A DNA stretch of 16,793 nucleotides from CAZYPH01 sp964649095 (GCA_964649095.1 CAZYPH010000039.1:1-16793), one strand, 5' to 3'; positions 7,764 to 14,158 are shown, counted from the first letter of the stretch. Made by a program: numbers and translations. The notes: generated by a model not told the origin, from the sequence alone.

Positions 7764-8285
7764 ATGTCATATCAACTTACCCAGTACTCTAAAAATCGAA
7801 AGCCACTGGTTCTTGAATTGCATCGACTGTTTTGGACTCTGAACTATCGACACTTCGGCGGTATCTTACCACCGATTGAACTACGATTCTCGGGTAGACT
7901 TAAAACTACTGGTGGCCAGTATTTTAGACGGCCGCTACGTTTGATACAAATTAGTACACGCTACTTAGATTTCGAAAATGCTTGGGCCGAAATTGAAGAT
8001 ACGTTAGGCCATGAGATGGTGCACTATTGGTTAGACTATCAAAATTTGCCCTGCGGTCACACACCGTTGTTTCGCCAAAAAATGCAACAGTGTGGCTTTC
8101 AACGTTACTCACGGTTAACGCCAGTGAAAGCAAAGTATTTGTACGAATGCCCAGGGTGTCGGTTAAAATACTTTAGGCGCCGAAAAGGCACGTGGAGTTG
8201 TGGGCCTTGCTCTGGCAAACGCTTTAATCCCAGCTATAAATTATTATTTATAGCGCAAACCTCTCAAGTAAGGGCCTTGGGTTAA
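7764..8285 (+). CDS. SprT-like zinc metalloprotein
   Basis: Small zinc-dependent protein of the SprT/Spartan-like domain family. In eukaryotes SPRTN cleaves DNA-protein crosslinks; the bacterial function is poorly known. It is 173 residues. The N-terminal helix LHRLFWTLNYRHFGG is followed by LPPIELRFSGRL, then the metal site HEMVH (His83, Glu84, His87) with a third likely ligand His99 in CGHTPLF. The C-terminus is a zinc ribbon: YECPGC...WSCGPCSGKRF. All expected residues are present, so it is likely active. It has its own AT-rich upstream region after mpl. Its last 38 bases overlap, tail to tail, the 3' end of the ABC1 kinase gene on the other strand, so the final residues after KLLFIAQ are constrained by both genes. 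Confidence 0.88.
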   Translation: MSYQLTQYSKNRKPLVLELHRLFWTLNYRHFGGILPPIELRFSGRLKTTGGQYFRRPLRLIQISTRYLDFENAWAEIEDTLGHEMVHYWLDYQNLPCGHTPLFRQKMQQCGFQRYSRLTPVKAKYLYECPGCRLKYFRRRKGTWSCGPCSGKRFNPSYKLLFIAQTSQVRALG

Positions 8286-9627
8286 ATTTTGATTTGATGG
8301 CCGACGCAAAATAATACACACCCGTGACTTTACGATTTAAAAATACAAAGTCTTTTGGTGGCGGGCGTAAACGAAAGGCTAGAATAAATTTTGGCATAAA
8401 CTGCGTGATGCGTTCTGGTAAGTCCGACTGTGCCCAATCATAGGCACTATTGGCTTGGAAAGGTTCCATAAACATCTGAATCAGCTGCCAATGCATATCA
8501 ACCAATTCTTTAGAGTCTTCTGGTCGCAAAATGCCTGACTGCAGCGCATAGTCGCGCACGCCATCATAGTCATTGTTCAAGCAGGCACGAATGCCTTTTC
8601 GGTATTCATCGCGAAACTCAACGGTGAGTTCTTTGATAGCACCGAAGTCTAATAGAATAAGTTTCGGTTCTTGAATGCCAAACGACCACTTAATTTTATA
8701 ATTACCAAAATTGGGGTCGGTTTGAATTTTACGTAGGTTAAATAATTCTTCGTAGAAAACCTCTAAATATTTTGCGCCCAAAAAGTCGCGCGCTGCTTGG
8801 CTTGCCGTGCTGTTCGCAAATTCTTGAACCGTAATTCCGGTTAAAAATTCGCTAGTCAGTACATGTTTTGAAGACGCTTTCGGAAAATATATAGGAATTA
8901 TAATGTGTTTATCCTGGCTAAAATGTTCCCGAAATATTTCTAAATTTTTGCCTTCAGTAAGATAGTCGGTTTCGAGTTTGAGACCCTCTTTAATCTCTTC
9001 GATAATCGGGTCAAAACTAGAAATGCTGGGAATTTTTGTCACTACGTTTATCAACGCCGCAAGGCTATCAATGTCAGAGTCAATGCTGTCGGCCACGCCC
9101 GGATACTGTATTTTGATCGCTACTTTGGTTTCTGGTTGGCTTTCGTCGTGATAAGTACCCTCATGCACTTGGCCGATGCTCGCGGCAGCAATAGGTTTCG
9201 GGTTAATATTTGTTAGAGTCCCAGACTCGAGTGCCGATTTGACCTCAGTGTTCAAAACATTTTGGATAATCGAAAAATCCATATCGACCGACTGTGACTG
9301 TAGTTGAGCAAGTATCGTAGTAACTTCTTTCGGAAAAAAATGAGAGCCATGCAGCGAGAGTATCTGCCCAAGCTTCATCGCCGCACCTTTTAATTCACTC
9401 AGACTTTTGGTGATTTTTGCGGCTTGTTGGATTTGATTTAACAGATCTTTATCCGCACGCTCTTCGGACGAAGAAAACAGTGTGCCTATTTTGTGGCCCA
9501 ATCGCGATGCGCCGATCGAAGTTGAAAGGGACGCCAATTTTAAAGATCTTGCAAATTTCGTGGTTGGAATTTTTTTTAAAGACTCTTTGGGGACCGAGTT
9601 GTTACCGTCGTTGTTGTTTTCGCTCAC
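8248..9627 (-). CDS. ABC1/UbiB/COQ8-family atypical kinase (AarF-like)
   Basis: Atypical protein-kinase-like ATPase of the UbiB/ADCK (ABC1) family; members support ubiquinone biosynthesis or lipid homeostasis. It is 459 residues. The family hallmark KGAAMKLGQ (KxGQ) lies at about 80-88. An Ala-rich nucleotide loop AAASIGQVH (147-155) replaces the Gly-rich loop. The lysine is in VAIKIQYPGV (Lys172). ETDYLTEGKN (219-228) follows. The catalytic-loop equivalent is QTDPNFGNY (302-310) and the metal site is LLDFGA (325-330). The QTDP form and QYPGV resemble mitochondrial COQ8 more than E. coli UbiB. No C-terminal transmembrane pair is visible, unlike UbiB. GTG start: an in-frame TAG lies just upstream, and the only Shine-Dalgarno-like AAAGG is about 19 bases away, overlapping the previous gene's stop. 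It is third in a minus-strand operon. Confidence 0.9.
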   Translation of the reverse strand: MSENNNDGNNSVPKESLKKIPTTKFARSLKLASLSTSIGASRLGHKIGTLFSSSEERADKDLLNQIQQAAKITKSLSELKGAAMKLGQILSLHGSHFFPKEVTTILAQLQSQSVDMDFSIIQNVLNTEVKSALESGTLTNINPKPIAAASIGQVHEGTYHDESQPETKVAIKIQYPGVADSIDSDIDSLAALINVVTKIPSISSFDPIIEEIKEGLKLETDYLTEGKNLEIFREHFSQDKHIIIPIYFPKASSKHVLTSEFLTGITVQEFANSTASQAARDFLGAKYLEVFYEELFNLRKIQTDPNFGNYKIKWSFGIQEPKLILLDFGAIKELTVEFRDEYRKGIRACLNNDYDGVRDYALQSGILRPEDSKELVDMHWQLIQMFMEPFQANSAYDWAQSDLPERITQFMPKFILAFRLRPPPKDFVFLNRKVTGVYYFASAIKSKFNPRPLLERFAL

Positions 9628-9649
9628 AAGCTAAAGCTTAACAAGACCT

Positions 9650-10333
9650 TTAGAATTGACCAACAAAAGTCTGTTTTTTTGCTGAAGACGTATAACGATC
9701 GACTTCGACTGACAGGGGTGATCGCCATTCCATATTGCCCGAGATCGACTTCAGAGCAATTAAAACGTTCGGTTGCCACGTAACAGAGAGTGTGAACTGA
9801 TTGAGCTCGTTGCGACTGCAGACGAGTTCTAACTTGGCTGGTTTAGCGCTATTATTGAAACGTTCAAAGTTCATCACTTTGCAGATAGCGCTGCATTTGT
9901 TTTGGTTCGGCTGCAATACCAGGCCCCAAACTTCATTGGGGTTTTCTGGCGTGTGGGGTTGGCTAGGGCGCCCAACGATCAGAGATAGTTTTTGATTATT
10001 CTGATGTAAAAAGCGCCCCTTTAAATAGGTATTGGCCAGTTTGTCTTCGCAGAGTTCGCTATCTTGTGCCGAGTAGATCGGCGCATGCTGACGAGGCACC
10101 GCTGCAAAACTAATTTGTACCAAAAAAAGAGCCAGAAGGGTGCTGAGGCCAACAATCGTTGCTAAAGAATAAAAAAGCCATGTTCGTGCGTTTGTTGTGG
10201 TGTGTCCTTTAGCGATCGCACTTAGCCAGTCGGTTGGCGTCCTTGTGCTTACTTGATTTTTCATCCTAAAAAATATTGTTGGTCTGGTTTGGCGATTATT
10301 GAATCCGAGTTCATCCTTAAACTGCGATTCCAT
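9650..10333 (-). CDS. Unrecognised single-pass membrane protein with exported domain
   Basis: I do not recognise this 227-residue protein. It has a polar N-terminus of about 48 residues and one clear membrane helix at about 50-76 (WLFYSLATIVGLSTLLALFLVQ region), ending in FAAVP. About 150 residues follow that are rich in Asn, Gln and Ser. The later part carries Cys pairs (SELCEDK, NKCSAICK and VCSRNE), which suggests a periplasmic domain with disulfides on a signal anchor. The ATG is supported by a strong AGAAGGGGG ribosome site about nine bases upstream; an internal Met24 is a weaker alternative. It lies 66 bases after the matrixin gene and 22 bases before the ABC1 kinase, all co-directional, so the three are likely co-transcribed. 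Function is unknown. Confidence 0.7.
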   Translation of the reverse strand: MESQFKDELGFNNRQTRPTIFFRMKNQVSTRTPTDWLSAIAKGHTTTNARTWLFYSLATIVGLSTLLALFLVQISFAAVPRQHAPIYSAQDSELCEDKLANTYLKGRFLHQNNQKLSLIVGRPSQPHTPENPNEVWGLVLQPNQNKCSAICKVMNFERFNNSAKPAKLELVCSRNELNQFTLSVTWQPNVLIALKSISGNMEWRSPLSVEVDRYTSSAKKQTFVGQF

Positions 10334-10350
10334 AACTTTACCCCCTTCTG

Positions 10351-10375
10351 GTTTAAGGGCCTCCCGCCCGTAAAC
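10351..10375 (-). other. Intercistronic hairpin between matrixin gene and its downstream gene
   Basis: GTTTA and TAAAC arms (10351-10355, 10371-10375) enclose GGGC and GCCC (10357-10360, 10366-10369) with one mismatch pair and a five-base loop. There is no U-run after it on either strand, so a processing or attenuation hairpin is more likely than a plain terminator. Confidence 0.45.
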
Positions 10376-10399
10376 ATAGATTAAGCAACTCTCATACCA

Positions 10400-12028
10400 T
10401 TAATTGTAGCTAGGAATCCGGCTGTTTTGTGGTTCCAATTTTGGTGCTGGTGTCTTTTTGGAATGTTTGCGCGCTAAAAAACTGCCTAGTCCGCACAGTG
10501 AAAGCACGAGGCTGAGGTTAAGTTTTAGTGTAGTGCGTTGTGCCTCGTTGGAAATGTCTTTGATCGTACCGCATCCGGATGATTTTTGCGGAGTGTCGTT
10601 TGAGATAGCGTCGGGTGTGAATGACGCCGTTGAAAAACTATCGTTGGTAGCAGTCTCACAGCGAGGATGGTTGCCGTAGTACCCGTCCGTTTGGGGTTCT
10701 AATATATTTGAAATCGTTAATATATAAAATGANNNNNNNNNNNNNNNNNNNNNNNNNNNNNNNNNNNNNNNNNNNNNNNNNNNNNNNNNNNNNNNNNNNN
10801 NNNNNNNNNNNNNNNNNNNNNNNNNNNNNNNNGGCAATTGATAGGTATGTGTGCGTTGGCTGCGAAAAATATTCGTGATGGCGACCGTTCCAGGTACGCT
10901 GTCACGAGGCTCTGCAAGCGCCTGTGTTGTGTTTTCAAAAAAGTTATTGTTACACTGCACGTCTAAGATGCCGGCCTCGGCTCTCGAGCCTGCTGCAACC
11001 GTTAAACCTTCTCCCGTATAAAACACACTGCGTGCAAAAGGCTGGCCGTTACAAAAACGAGTACTAAAATTTCTGTAATAGGGGCCAAGTATAGATTCGC
11101 CGGGGGCATAGTGCTCGGCCGTCAACGTATAAGCGCCTGGTAGAAGCCCTGTTAGTTCAAATGACCCGTCGCGCAGGCTGAGTGTGCCGGTAAGAGCACG
11201 GCCCGTTTCGATGTGAATGGCCGTAATGTGGGCGCCGAAAATAGGTGTATTACTAGGGCCACGAACTTGGCCGCGAATACTACCCTGATGAGGGCCGCCA
11301 TAAAGAGATTGAATGCCCGCTTTGTCATCGCAGCTGGGTTTAAACATTTGGTGGGCTGCGCTAAAAATCATGCTCGACTCTAACACTTGTGAGTGGCTTA
11401 AACCCAAAACGTGACCCAATTCGTGTACGGCGACGTCCTCTAGAAAAACTCGATTCTGGCCACGAAGCGTAGATGACGTGTCGTTGACGTTTTGTGTAAA
11501 TGAAAAACATTCATCGTTAAAACGCACATCGGTGCGTCGAATGCGCGAGCTAGAGCCGTCGAATAAGATTTCGGTGAGGCCGATGAGTCCGCAACTGAGT
11601 TTGAAATTTGTTGCCGCTTGTGACGTAAAGTAGATCACGTTGTCGGGGCCGGCGTTTGATTGGGCCGGGAAGCGGGTGAAGTCACGTCCAAAACTTGTAA
11701 AAAATTGAAAGCTATTATTGGCCAAAGTCTGCCATTGATTGAACGATCGGCCGAATGCGTTGTTAATACTGGCCTCAGTCATTGGGCTGTTACTGATATT
11801 AGTATTTACGCGAAAGCGAATATCAGAACGCCCCCATCGTGCAGGTTCCGAACTGGTTTCAATGCGGATCGGCACAAACCCGTGGGCTTGTGTATAATGC
11901 AAAATATATATTAAGAAAAATATATATATACTGGCTAATGCGATGCGTTGTGTATTTTGTTTTTGAAATAAGAGAGGAGATCCGTCCGTGGAGCCTCTCT
12001 TATCAAGAAGGAAGTGACTCGTGTGCAT
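10400..12028 (-). CDS. Exported matrixin-type zinc metalloprotease with CarboxypepD_reg-like domain and C-terminal anchor-like tail (contains assembly gap)
   Basis: Putative secreted or surface protease. An N-terminal extension precedes a hydrophobic signal or signal anchor (about residues 29-46, ending YTQAHG). The catalytic domain has the metzincin zinc motif HELGHVLGLSH (202-212) followed by an SSMIF turn, as in M10 matrixins. A CarboxypepD_reg-like beta-sandwich follows (about 251-310, SIRGQVRGP...DGSFELTGLLPGAYTLTA). After residue 398 the sequence enters a run of 100 Ns, so the frame and length across it are not known. The part after the gap ends with a tripartite tail: a SSGCGTI Cys motif, a hydrophobic stretch NLSLVLSLCGLGSFLA, then RKHSKK. 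That resembles sorting or anchoring C-terminal signals. It appears to be first in an operon with two downstream genes. Confidence 0.8.
   Translation of the reverse strand: MHTSHFLLDKRGSTDGSPLLFQKQNTQRIALASIYIFFLIYILHYTQAHGFVPIRIETSSEPARWGRSDIRFRVNTNISNSPMTEASINNAFGRSFNQWQTLANNSFQFFTSFGRDFTRFPAQSNAGPDNVIYFTSQAATNFKLSCGLIGLTEILFDGSSSRIRRTDVRFNDECFSFTQNVNDTSSTLRGQNRVFLEDVAVHELGHVLGLSHSQVLESSMIFSAAHQMFKPSCDDKAGIQSLYGGPHQGSIRGQVRGPSNTPIFGAHITAIHIETGRALTGTLSLRDGSFELTGLLPGAYTLTAEHYAPGESILGPYYRNFSTRFCNGQPFARSVFYTGEGLTVAAGSRAEAGILDVQCNNNFFENTTQALAEPRDSVPGTVAITNIFRSQRTHTYQLXXXXXXXXXXXXXXXXXXXXXXXXXXXXXXXXXXSFYILTISNILEPQTDGYYGNHPRCETATNDSFSTASFTPDAISNDTPQKSSGCGTIKDISNEAQRTTLKLNLSLVLSLCGLGSFLARKHSKKTPAPKLEPQNSRIPSYN
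10733..10832. other. Assembly gap (100 Ns)
   Basis: A run of exactly 100 Ns, a usual placeholder size for a scaffold join, interrupts the matrixin gene. The real length is unknown, so the apparent continuity of the reading frame across it is not evidence. Confidence 0.97.
11968..12003 (-). repeat. 10-bp inverted repeat in the matrixin N-terminal coding region
   Basis: ATAAGAGAGG (11968-11977) and CCTCTCTTAT (11994-12003) are perfect complements with a 16-base spacer. They fall in codons for about residues 9-20, before the hydrophobic segment, so a stem here could affect early translation of the matrixin mRNA. Confidence 0.5.
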
Positions 12029-12344
12029 ACCCCTATAACAAAGCCTCGTGCTTTGTTCCCCCTGACTAATTGTTATAACAAGATGCGTGCCAAAGTGTTT
12101 CCCCGAGAGTGTTGTTGTTAGTGACGCGCTGTGTCGTGTGGTTGGAGCGCGTTTATTTATGCCGTTTTAGCGGGTTGTTAAGTATTTTCTGTTTATAAAT
12201 AAACTTAATTTGGATTCGTTGCGTAAGCGCACGGCAAAAAATATCTAGTTTAGCCTGGTTCAAAAATGGCACCCGGTGGCGTTCTGCTTTTGGTGGTTCA
12301 ATTTTGGGTCGTTCGCATTTAAAATGTAGCGAGAGAGGAAAAAT
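12029..12344. promoter_or_regulatory. Divergent intergenic region with palindromes
   Basis: This stretch separates the divergent matrixin (-) and small lipoprotein (+) genes and should hold both promoters. Visible elements: a hairpin AACAAAGC/GCTTTGTT with five-base loop at 12037-12057, eight bases from the matrixin ATG; a perfect 12-bp palindrome TTGTTATAACAA at 12070-12081; a 10-bp inverted repeat GTTTATTTAT (12151-12160) with ATAAATAAAC (12195-12204); and a smaller TTAAGT/ACTTAA pair (12178-12183, 12203-12208). The AT-rich part at 12190-12210 and ATTTAAAAT near 12318 are possible -10 regions for the lipoprotein. No coding sequence is supported here. Confidence 0.5.
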
Positions 12345-12659
12345 ATGATCAAAACATTTAAAGGTGGACTACTACTCGCAGCAACCGTGGGTGTGTTTTC
12401 GCTATCAGCCTGCACAACAGAAACCGTGATCTATAATAAGAAGGCCAACGACCACAGTGAGGATACGATGGAAGTGGGTGTGTGCAACGCCACGTCGGCG
12501 TATGATCGTGGTTACCAGGACGGTACTGAATCCAATCCGATGTCGACAAAGTTTTTGCTGAACTGCAATTCGTTCATTCAAGAGAAACTGCAGTCGTCTT
12601 ATAAGCAGGGGTATAGTGATGGGAACCAAAAGAAGCCCCTAAAAAAACTCAAATACTAG
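12345..12659 (+). CDS. Small lipoprotein with two Y-x-x-G-Y-x-D-G repeats
   Basis: It is 104 residues. A basic start and hydrophobic core lead to a lipobox FSLSAC with the lipidated Cys at residue 23. The mature part has two copies of a short motif, AYDRGYQDG and SYKQGYSDG, about 40 residues apart. Cys residues at NATSA and LNC positions could form a disulfide. The spaced YxxGYxxG pattern is reminiscent of DUF2799-like lipoproteins, but I would not assign it to that family. A strong GAGAGAGGA ribosome site lies about six bases before the ATG. It is divergent from the matrixin operon and followed by the 28-bp-period repeat array. Function is unknown; an envelope location is likely. Confidence 0.82.
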   Translation: MIKTFKGGLLLAATVGVFSLSACTTETVIYNKKANDHSEDTMEVGVCNATSAYDRGYQDGTESNPMSTKFLLNCNSFIQEKLQSSYKQGYSDGNQKKPLKKLKY

Positions 12660-12665
12660 CGTTTG

Positions 12666-12780
12666 GCTGGATAATGGGGCATCTGCTTCGTGTCATTGGA
12701 TATGCCGTGCCGCAAGCGGGGCATTGGAATTACCGTGCCGCAAGCGGCACATTGGAATCGCCGCACAGGACTCTGTGCGG
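12666..12780. repeat. Degenerate 28-bp-period tandem array of hairpins
   Basis: CATTGGA recurs at 12694, 12722 and 12750, exactly 28 bases apart. The two central units share CCGTGCCGCAAGCGG, and the second one folds into a perfect GTGCCG-CAAG-CGGCAC hairpin. The last unit has a different but perfect stem, CCGCACAG-GACT-CTGTGCGG (12761-12780). A weak earlier unit begins near 12666. It lies just after the small lipoprotein stop and may act as 3' stabiliser or REP-like element; no U-run follows, so a simple terminator is not supported. Confidence 0.75.
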
Positions 12781-12908
12781 GGCCCGTGCGAGAAGTCACG
12801 CTGTAATTTTGGAGACAAGAGCTATCGCATTTTAAGAACGTTGGGTTATCAGCTCGAACTTAGTATTTCACCGCACTACAAGAAGGCTGCATAGGATAGC
12901 TGACTAAA

Positions 12909-13184
12909 ATGAAGCGCATAGTATTTTTATTAATCCTTCCATTCACCACAGTTTGCGTTTCTTGTTCCACGCTCCGAGGCACTTTAAAAGTGCGTGATCC
13001 GTGGAGCGGCCGTTTCTTGCACCATTCCGGAAAGTTTGAACTTGTTTTGGATCACTTCGACAAAGACGCAACCATTGCAAAGATTTCGATCAGGGAATTA
13101 TTGTATCAGATTTCTGTCATGGGACTGGTGAAGATGAAGGTCTATATAGGATCATCAGATGAGTGGTCCATTTGTTCGTATTGA
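12909..13184 (+). CDS. Small lipoprotein of unknown function (possible protector of the downstream gene product)
   Basis: It is 91 residues. A short basic start and hydrophobic core end in the lipobox CVSC, with the lipid-modified Cys at residue 19. The mature domain of about 72 residues begins STLRGTLKVRDPWSGRF and has alternating hydrophobic beta-like strands (GKFELVLDHFDKDATIAKISI). I recognise no family. The last 26 bases overlap the start of the RNNNPGNI-domain gene, so the two are translationally coupled. A lipoprotein coupled to a putative wall-active protein is what one would expect of a periplasmic immunity protein, but that role is inferred only from arrangement. The Shine-Dalgarno is weak: AGGATAG about 12 bases upstream. 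Confidence 0.65.
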   Translation: MKRIVFLLILPFTTVCVSCSTLRGTLKVRDPWSGRFLHHSGKFELVLDHFDKDATIAKISIRELLYQISVMGLVKMKVYIGSSDEWSICSY

Positions 13185-13491
13185 AGAAAAAAATGAGCTT
13201 AGAATTATCTATTACCGCGCCGATGGATCAAGTGCGATATTTTCAGGAGGAGCTCGAAATTGGAGAAATAATAACCCTGGAAATATTGCTTACGGCAACG
13301 GAAAGCTCGTCAAATCATTGGGAGCTATAGGAAAAGCCGGTGGATTTGCAGTTTTTCCAGACTATGCGACTGGACGCAGAGCAATTTTGGGGGTGCTCAA
13401 ACAAACTACCTTTCAAGAACGTACTTTATTAAGAGCAATTGAAGTGTGGGCACCGCCTCATGAGAATAAAACAGCAAGTTACCAAAAATAA
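13159..13491 (+). CDS. RNNNPGNI-domain protein (phage structural/cell-wall-hydrolase-like), possibly truncated
   Basis: It is 110 residues. After a 40-residue N-terminal segment it has RNWRNNNPGNIAYGNG, GAIGKAGGFAVFPDYATGRRAIL, then LLRAIEVWAPPHENKTASY. From memory, this set of motifs marks a domain found in phage virion-associated proteins and in putative secreted wall-degrading or polymorphic-toxin proteins; I cannot name its enzymatic activity with certainty. Homologues I recall continue well past the APPxENxTxxY motif, whereas this one stops three residues later, in the A-rich stretch CAAAAATAAAAAA. It may therefore be truncated by a small indel. AGGA lies about seven bases before the ATG. 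It overlaps the upstream lipoprotein gene (26 bases) and the DUF3892-like gene (32 bases). No signal peptide is visible. Confidence 0.72.
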   Translation: MSGPFVRIEEKNELRIIYYRADGSSAIFSGGARNWRNNNPGNIAYGNGKLVKSLGAIGKAGGFAVFPDYATGRRAILGVLKQTTFQERTLLRAIEVWAPPHENKTASYQK

Positions 13492-13669
13492 AAAAGGAAC
13501 GATTATTTCTTATTATGTTGAAGACATCGGCTGGGTCTCGAAAGAGCAAGGCATTGAACTCGCAATGAGCGGTGAAGTGGATGTTGTCGTTGCTACATCA
13601 AGCGCAGGAAATCCATTCTTGAGAACCCGACCTGGCGTGGAAATCGTAAATCTTGAAGACTTGGGCTAA
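13460..13669 (+). CDS. DUF3892-like small protein
   Basis: It is 69 residues from the ATG at 13460, which starts MRIKQQVTKNKKG; an in-frame ATG at 13439 is possible but would add residues unlike the family. The pattern GTIISYYVEDIGWVSKEQGI, then ELAMSGEVDVVV, then FLRTRPG...NLEDLG fits the DUF3892 layout, where a short beta-rich domain ends with an (Y/F)LRTxPN...DNLxxLP-like signature. Function is unknown. It overlaps the 3' end of the RNNNPGNI-domain gene by 32 bases in a different frame, so the two could once have been one fused protein or are simply coupled. The stop is followed at 13701 by a palindrome that may end the unit. Confidence 0.6.
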   Translation: MRIKQQVTKNKKGTIISYYVEDIGWVSKEQGIELAMSGEVDVVVATSSAGNPFLRTRPGVEIVNLEDLG

Positions 13670-13700
13670 ACAAAGTGTCGAAATCTCGACCAGCTACTTC

Positions 13701-13712
13701 CCGAAATTTCGG
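13701..13712. repeat. 12-bp perfect palindrome after the DUF3892-like gene
   Basis: CCGAAATTTCGG is self-complementary. Flanking AGCTA (13692-13696) and TAGCT (13713-13717) could extend it into a bulged stem. No U-tract follows. It could be a transcript-end structure or a protein-binding site. The rest of 13670-13844 shows no supported gene; no HigB-like toxin is visible there. Confidence 0.45.
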
Positions 13713-13844
13713 TAGCTCAAAACGCAAAAGCAAGAGCTATGCCAGCATCTTTCAGATTAAATCAACTATAAAAACGAAAACCAATTTTGACTAATTACCG
13801 TTAGCTCAATGCTGGTTGAACGACCCTAGATTGAGATAGTATAT

Positions 13845-14128
13845 ATGAAAAAATCTATATTAAGTAACCCAACCCCACCCCGCTACACCCCGGTATTGTA
13901 TTACAAGAAGTCTATATGACTGAAATGAATCTCAATCAGAGTAGTTTGGCGGAAAAACTGGGGTGTGCGCCGCGAAAAATCAATGAAATCGTCAACGGCA
14001 AACGTGGTATTTCGCCGGAGTTTGCTCTCGAGCTTGAAGCTGTACTAAAAACTTCCGACGCAATGTGGGTGCGCATGCAGGCCGAGTATGATTTGTACAG
14101 AGCCCGTCAGAGTCGGCGTGTGGAGTGA
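13845..14128 (+). pseudogene. higA: HigA-type antitoxin (XRE/Cro HTH) with frame disruption near the N-terminus
   Basis: From the ATG at 13845 the frame reads KKSILSNPTPP and then leaves the family. Shifting back one base in the C-rich run near 13878-13881 gives LHPGIVLQEVYMTEMNLNQSSLAEKLG, a typical HigA start. An in-frame TAA at 13865 blocks an upstream start in the second frame. The body NQSSLAEKLGCAPRKINEIVNGKRGISPEFALELEAVL...MWVRMQAEYDLYRAR is a complete HigA HTH core. The usable ATG at 13916 would give 70 residues lacking the first helix, and it overlaps the stop of the short upstream frame as ATGA. It is thus a one-base deletion, a sequence error in the C-run, or a re-initiation arrangement. 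HigA normally represses a higBA operon; no HigB toxin is found next to it, so it is an orphan. Confidence 0.72.
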
Positions 14129-14148
14129 GATAGTCGTGCCACACGCCG
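14114..14148. other. Hairpin spanning the higA stop, between convergent genes
   Basis: CGGCGTGTGG (14114-14123) and CCACACGCCG (14139-14148) are perfect 10-bp complements with a 15-base loop containing the TGA stop. It sits between the 3' ends of converging genes, where a bidirectional terminator is expected, but neither side has a U-run. Confidence 0.5.
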
Positions 14149-14158
14149 CTGGGCTTGG

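Noticed and set aside
10717..10938. Alternative minus-strand ORF through the N run
   Set aside because: Its length depends on translating Ns and the remaining residues are an off-frame shadow of the matrixin gene.
12694..12777. 28-bp repeats as a CRISPR array
   Set aside because: The repeats are directly adjacent with no spacers, they diverge, and no cas genes are nearby.
12702..12806. 34-codon ORF across the repeat array (ATG at 12702)
   Set aside because: Its sense comes from the hairpin repeats, it has no ribosome site, and its sequence matches nothing I recognise.
13670..13844. A HigB toxin upstream of the HigA-like gene
   Set aside because: All frames are broken by stops and none shows the HigB/RelE C-terminal pattern.
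14114..14148. Rho-independent terminator between higA and the RHH gene
   Set aside because: The stem is strong but no T-run follows on either strand, so it is reported only as a hairpin.
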